Assembly (NCBI RefSeq): GCF_001808705.1
Contig: NZ_KV794270.1
Coordinates: forward strand, 1,139-65,138
Source of the DNA: Streptococcus sp. HMSC074B11
GTDB lineage: Bacteria; Bacillota; Bacilli; Lactobacillales; Streptococcaceae
DNA: 64,000 nt
Reading direction: 5' to 3'
Of this stretch, positions 61,755 to 64,000 are shown in pieces (within the stretch, counting starts at the first letter, position 1; each line of letters begins with the position of its first letter). The notes under the pieces are model-generated. The model saw only the letters and a list, made by a program, of their open reading frames with translations, did not search any database and was not told the DNA's origin. The position numbers and the translations under genes are program-made.

Positions 61755-64000
61755 TCAACCTGAATTACGTAATCCTGTAGCAATTCCGTTGATAGTTGTA
61801 TGGATTAATCTTTCTTCATCTGTAGATAGCTCACCACGACGTTGACGCTTAATCAATTCTAACTGAATATAGTTAAGAATATTGAAATAAGGCATGCGGT
61901 AGTTGAGACTGTCTTTCAAATAGGTATTTTCTGCCAAGAGCTCTTCATGGCCTTCAATAGCCAAGATAACGTCCTTAGTCAACTGCCATTCATCTAAAAT
62001 GGTATAGTAAATTGCTTGTACTTCTTCACTTTCACAAAGTTTAGCGTATTCAAAGGCAATGTTCATATTTGATTTTGACAAGACCATATCGACGTTGGAT
62101 AGGAGTGATTGGAAGAATGGCCAATTTTGATACATATCACGAAGATATTCAATATTTTTTGGATCTTGGTCGATAAATTCCTTAAAGCTTGAACCAACTC
62201 CATACCAACCTGGGAACATAACACGACTTTGTGACCATGAGAATACCCAAGGAATAGCACGTAAACCACCGATTTCAGTAATCGTTTTACGAGCTGCTGG
62301 ACGAGAACCAATATTGAAACTTGAGATCGCCTTGATTGGACTCGATTCAAAGAAATAATCATAGAAATGGTCATTTCCAAATACGAGTTTACGATAAATA
62401 TCGTAACTACGTTCTACTACTTGATCCATGATGGCTTCATAGCGATTTGACGTATTGGTATCACTCTTCTTCTTGGTAATCATACGGTTGATAGCTGCTG
62501 AAACCAACATTTCGAGGTTATAGTAGGCTGCATCCTTGTTTCCGTATTTGTTTCCGATAACTTCTCCTTGCTCAGTCAAACGGATACGATCCTTGATTGA
62601 CTTGAGTGGTTGAGAAGCAATGGCATCATAAGTAGGGCCACCACCACGGCCAACGGTACCACCACGACCATGGAAGAAGGTTACTTTGACTCCAAATTCA
62701 TCACCAATAGCTGTCAATTGTTGTTGGGCCTTATAAAGTGTCCAACAAGATGATAGATAACCACCATCCTTGTTACTATCAGAGTAGCCGAGCATGATTT
62801 CTTGGTAATTGTTTTTAGATGCAATCCATTTCTTAGCAAGTGGTAGAGAGAAATACTTTCTCATAGTTTCTTCAGAATGATCCAAGTCTTCGATCGTTTC
62901 AAAGAGTGGTACAATCTGAACACGCGCCTTTTCAGCATCCACAAGACCAACTTCTTTTAGCATGATTGCTAATTCCAGCATATCAGACACGCTGGTTGCA
63001 TGAGAGATAATCGTTTGACGAATGACATCTTCTCCTAAACGATCTTTTAATTCACGAGCAGTTTGGAAGATAGCCAATTCTTTTTCAAGCAGTTCAGACT
63101 TCTCAGCATGAGTTGCAGACAAGATTCGAGGATCTTCTAACAATTCATGTAATAGCAAGTCACATTTTTCATCTTCTGATAAATCACTATAGTGGTCATT
63201 GATTCCAGCAGATGCCAACAATTCTGCGACACAGGCTTCATGAACGCTTGAATCTTGACGCATGTCGATGGAAGCCAAGAAGAAACCAAAAACTTCTACA
63301 GCTTCTAAAAGTTCTGCAAATTCACCTGTAAGCAAGGACTCTGCCTTGTTTTCAAGTAATGAATCCTTAATAGTATATAGATCTTTTTTGAACTCTTCAA
63401 CTGTTTCGTAAAATGGTGGGCGATCTTCAGCCAGCTCTTGAATAGCTCCTGAAAGTCGATTGCTAATATAGTCAGTAATCACTCCTTGTTGATGCCCTTG
63501 AGTACTAAGAAGACGTTCAACAGGATGACGTTCATCAGCTGACGAGCCAACAACAGACCATTCTTTTAAATTCAAGAGAGTTTGAATCAATTTGGACTGA
63601 ATCAAATGAAAGGCACGACGATAGGGTTCTTTTTCACGAAAGACGGATGTATCTCCAGACTGAGCAGCCATTTCTTCAACAGCTTTGCTAGTTTTTGATA
63701 AATTCGTTGAAAGAGAGAAGGTACGATAAAGACTAGAAATCTTGCTAATATAGTAGTTCAAGATCACTTCACTTTGGATAGTAGCAGAACGCATAAGTGT
63801 TTCAGCTGTTACAAATGGATTTCCATCACGGTCTCCACCGATCCACATTCCCATAGTAATTGGTTTGGCTTGTTTAAGATCAATTCCTTGCTCTTTTGCT
63901 AGACGTTTGTACTCTAGCATCAAGTTAGGGACAGCCTGTAGGAAGGAACTATTGTAGTACTCCATCACATTGGTGATTTCGTTGGTTACTTTTAGTTTCT
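61755..64000 (-). CDS. ppc: Phosphoenolpyruvate carboxylase (partial, N-terminus outside window)
   Basis: PEP carboxylase turns phosphoenolpyruvate and bicarbonate into oxaloacetate, supplying aspartate-family precursors. The frame remains open to the right edge, giving about 748 visible residues; family members have near 900, so roughly 150 N-terminal residues are missing. Visible motifs are [15 protein letters not shown], the active-site loop [18 protein letters not shown], and [10 protein letters not shown], and the C-terminus ends in the expected RNSG-like tail (GLRNSG). Confidence 0.96.
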   Translation of the reverse strand, partial: KLKVTNEITNVMEYYNSSFLQAVPNLMLEYKRLAKEQGIDLKQAKPITMGMWIGGDRDGNPFVTAETLMRSATIQSEVILNYYISKISSLYRTFSLSTNLSKTSKAVEEMAAQSGDTSVFREKEPYRRAFHLIQSKLIQTLLNLKEWSVVGSSADERHPVERLLSTQGHQQGVITDYISNRLSGAIQELAEDRPPFYETVEEFKKDLYTIKDSLLENKAESLLTGEFAELLEAVEVFGFFLASIDMRQDSSVHEACVAELLASAGINDHYSDLSEDEKCDLLLHELLEDPRILSATHAEKSELLEKELAIFQTARELKDRLGEDVIRQTIISHATSVSDMLELAIMLKEVGLVDAEKARVQIVPLFETIEDLDHSEETMRKYFSLPLAKKWIASKNNYQEIMLGYSDSNKDGGYLSSCWTLYKAQQQLTAIGDEFGVKVTFFHGRGGTVGRGGGPTYDAIASQPLKSIKDRIRLTEQGEVIGNKYGNKDAAYYNLEMLVSAAINRMITKKKSDTNTSNRYEAIMDQVVERSYDIYRKLVFGNDHFYDYFFESSPIKAISSFNIGSRPAARKTITEIGGLRAIPWVFSWSQSRVMFPGWYGVGSSFKEFIDQDPKNIEYLRDMYQNWPFFQSLLSNVDMVLSKSNMNIAFEYAKLCESEEVQAIYYTILDEWQLTKDVILAIEGHEELLAENTYLKDSLNYRMPYFNILNYIQLELIKRQRRGELSTDEERLIHTTINGIATGLRNSG

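Overview
The window looks like a chromosomal segment of a Mitis-group Streptococcus, close to S. mitis, S. oralis or S. pneumoniae. The DNA is AT-rich. Many proteins read like pneumococcal ones: WalRKJ, RocS, CpoA, SigA-DnaG and the choline/ribitol lic-tar locus. A preQ1-II riboswitch and a KxYKxGKxW-type adhesin also fit. Most genes are on the minus strand, with short plus-strand islands (ybaB; gtrA, mscL and tRNA-Arg; pgm and a thioredoxin-like gene; pepX).

Region by region. 1-5061 is the N-terminal 1687 residues of an accessory-Sec serine-rich lectin adhesin that runs off the left edge. 5.5-9.6 kb holds a membrane protein, ribF, and pyrK-pyrDB behind a PyrR attenuator. 9.6-13.8 kb is the tarI-tarJ-licA-licB-licC operon, which makes CDP-ribitol and takes up and activates choline for phosphocholine-decorated teichoic acids. 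It has a CiaR-box promoter and a second promoter. 14.1-18.7 kb couples an Efe-type iron uptake system to a minimal TatAC translocase, and EfeB carries the twin-arginine signal. 18.9-23.3 kb holds ybaB, a membrane GDPD, a 3'-5' exonuclease, rocS and truB.

23.3-26.6 kb is the main accessory feature: a 1061-residue SIR2-domain protein resembling single-gene anti-phage sirtuins (DSR type). It lies between an intact DUF2130 gene and a diverged second copy of that gene's 3' end, which marks it as an inserted cassette. 27.8-38.3 kb holds two tandem formate/nitrite channels, small uncharacterised proteins, queT under a preQ1-II riboswitch, gtrA, mscL, tRNA-Arg(CCG), an MFS-Rgg-ABC-F cluster and a lipoprotein.

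38.6-55.3 kb is mostly housekeeping: phosphoglucomutase, the essential WalRKJ system, mutY, pepX, obg, the glycolipid synthase pair ending in cpoA, and the dnaG-rpoD-DUF59 operon. 55.4-56.7 kb has three small orphan proteins. 56.9-59.9 kb is a TrpXYZ-type ABC transporter under a tryptophan T-box, with an 11-codon Trp-containing mini-ORF. The right end has a membrane-anchored propeller-like protein, the tail of a dead IS30-family transposase, and ppc, which runs off the right edge.

A recurring theme is start codons 6-7 nt downstream of a -10 box with no Shine-Dalgarno (ribF, gtrA, ABC-F, mutY, cpoA), which suggests leaderless mRNAs. I saw no CRISPR array, rRNA, prophage or intact insertion sequence.
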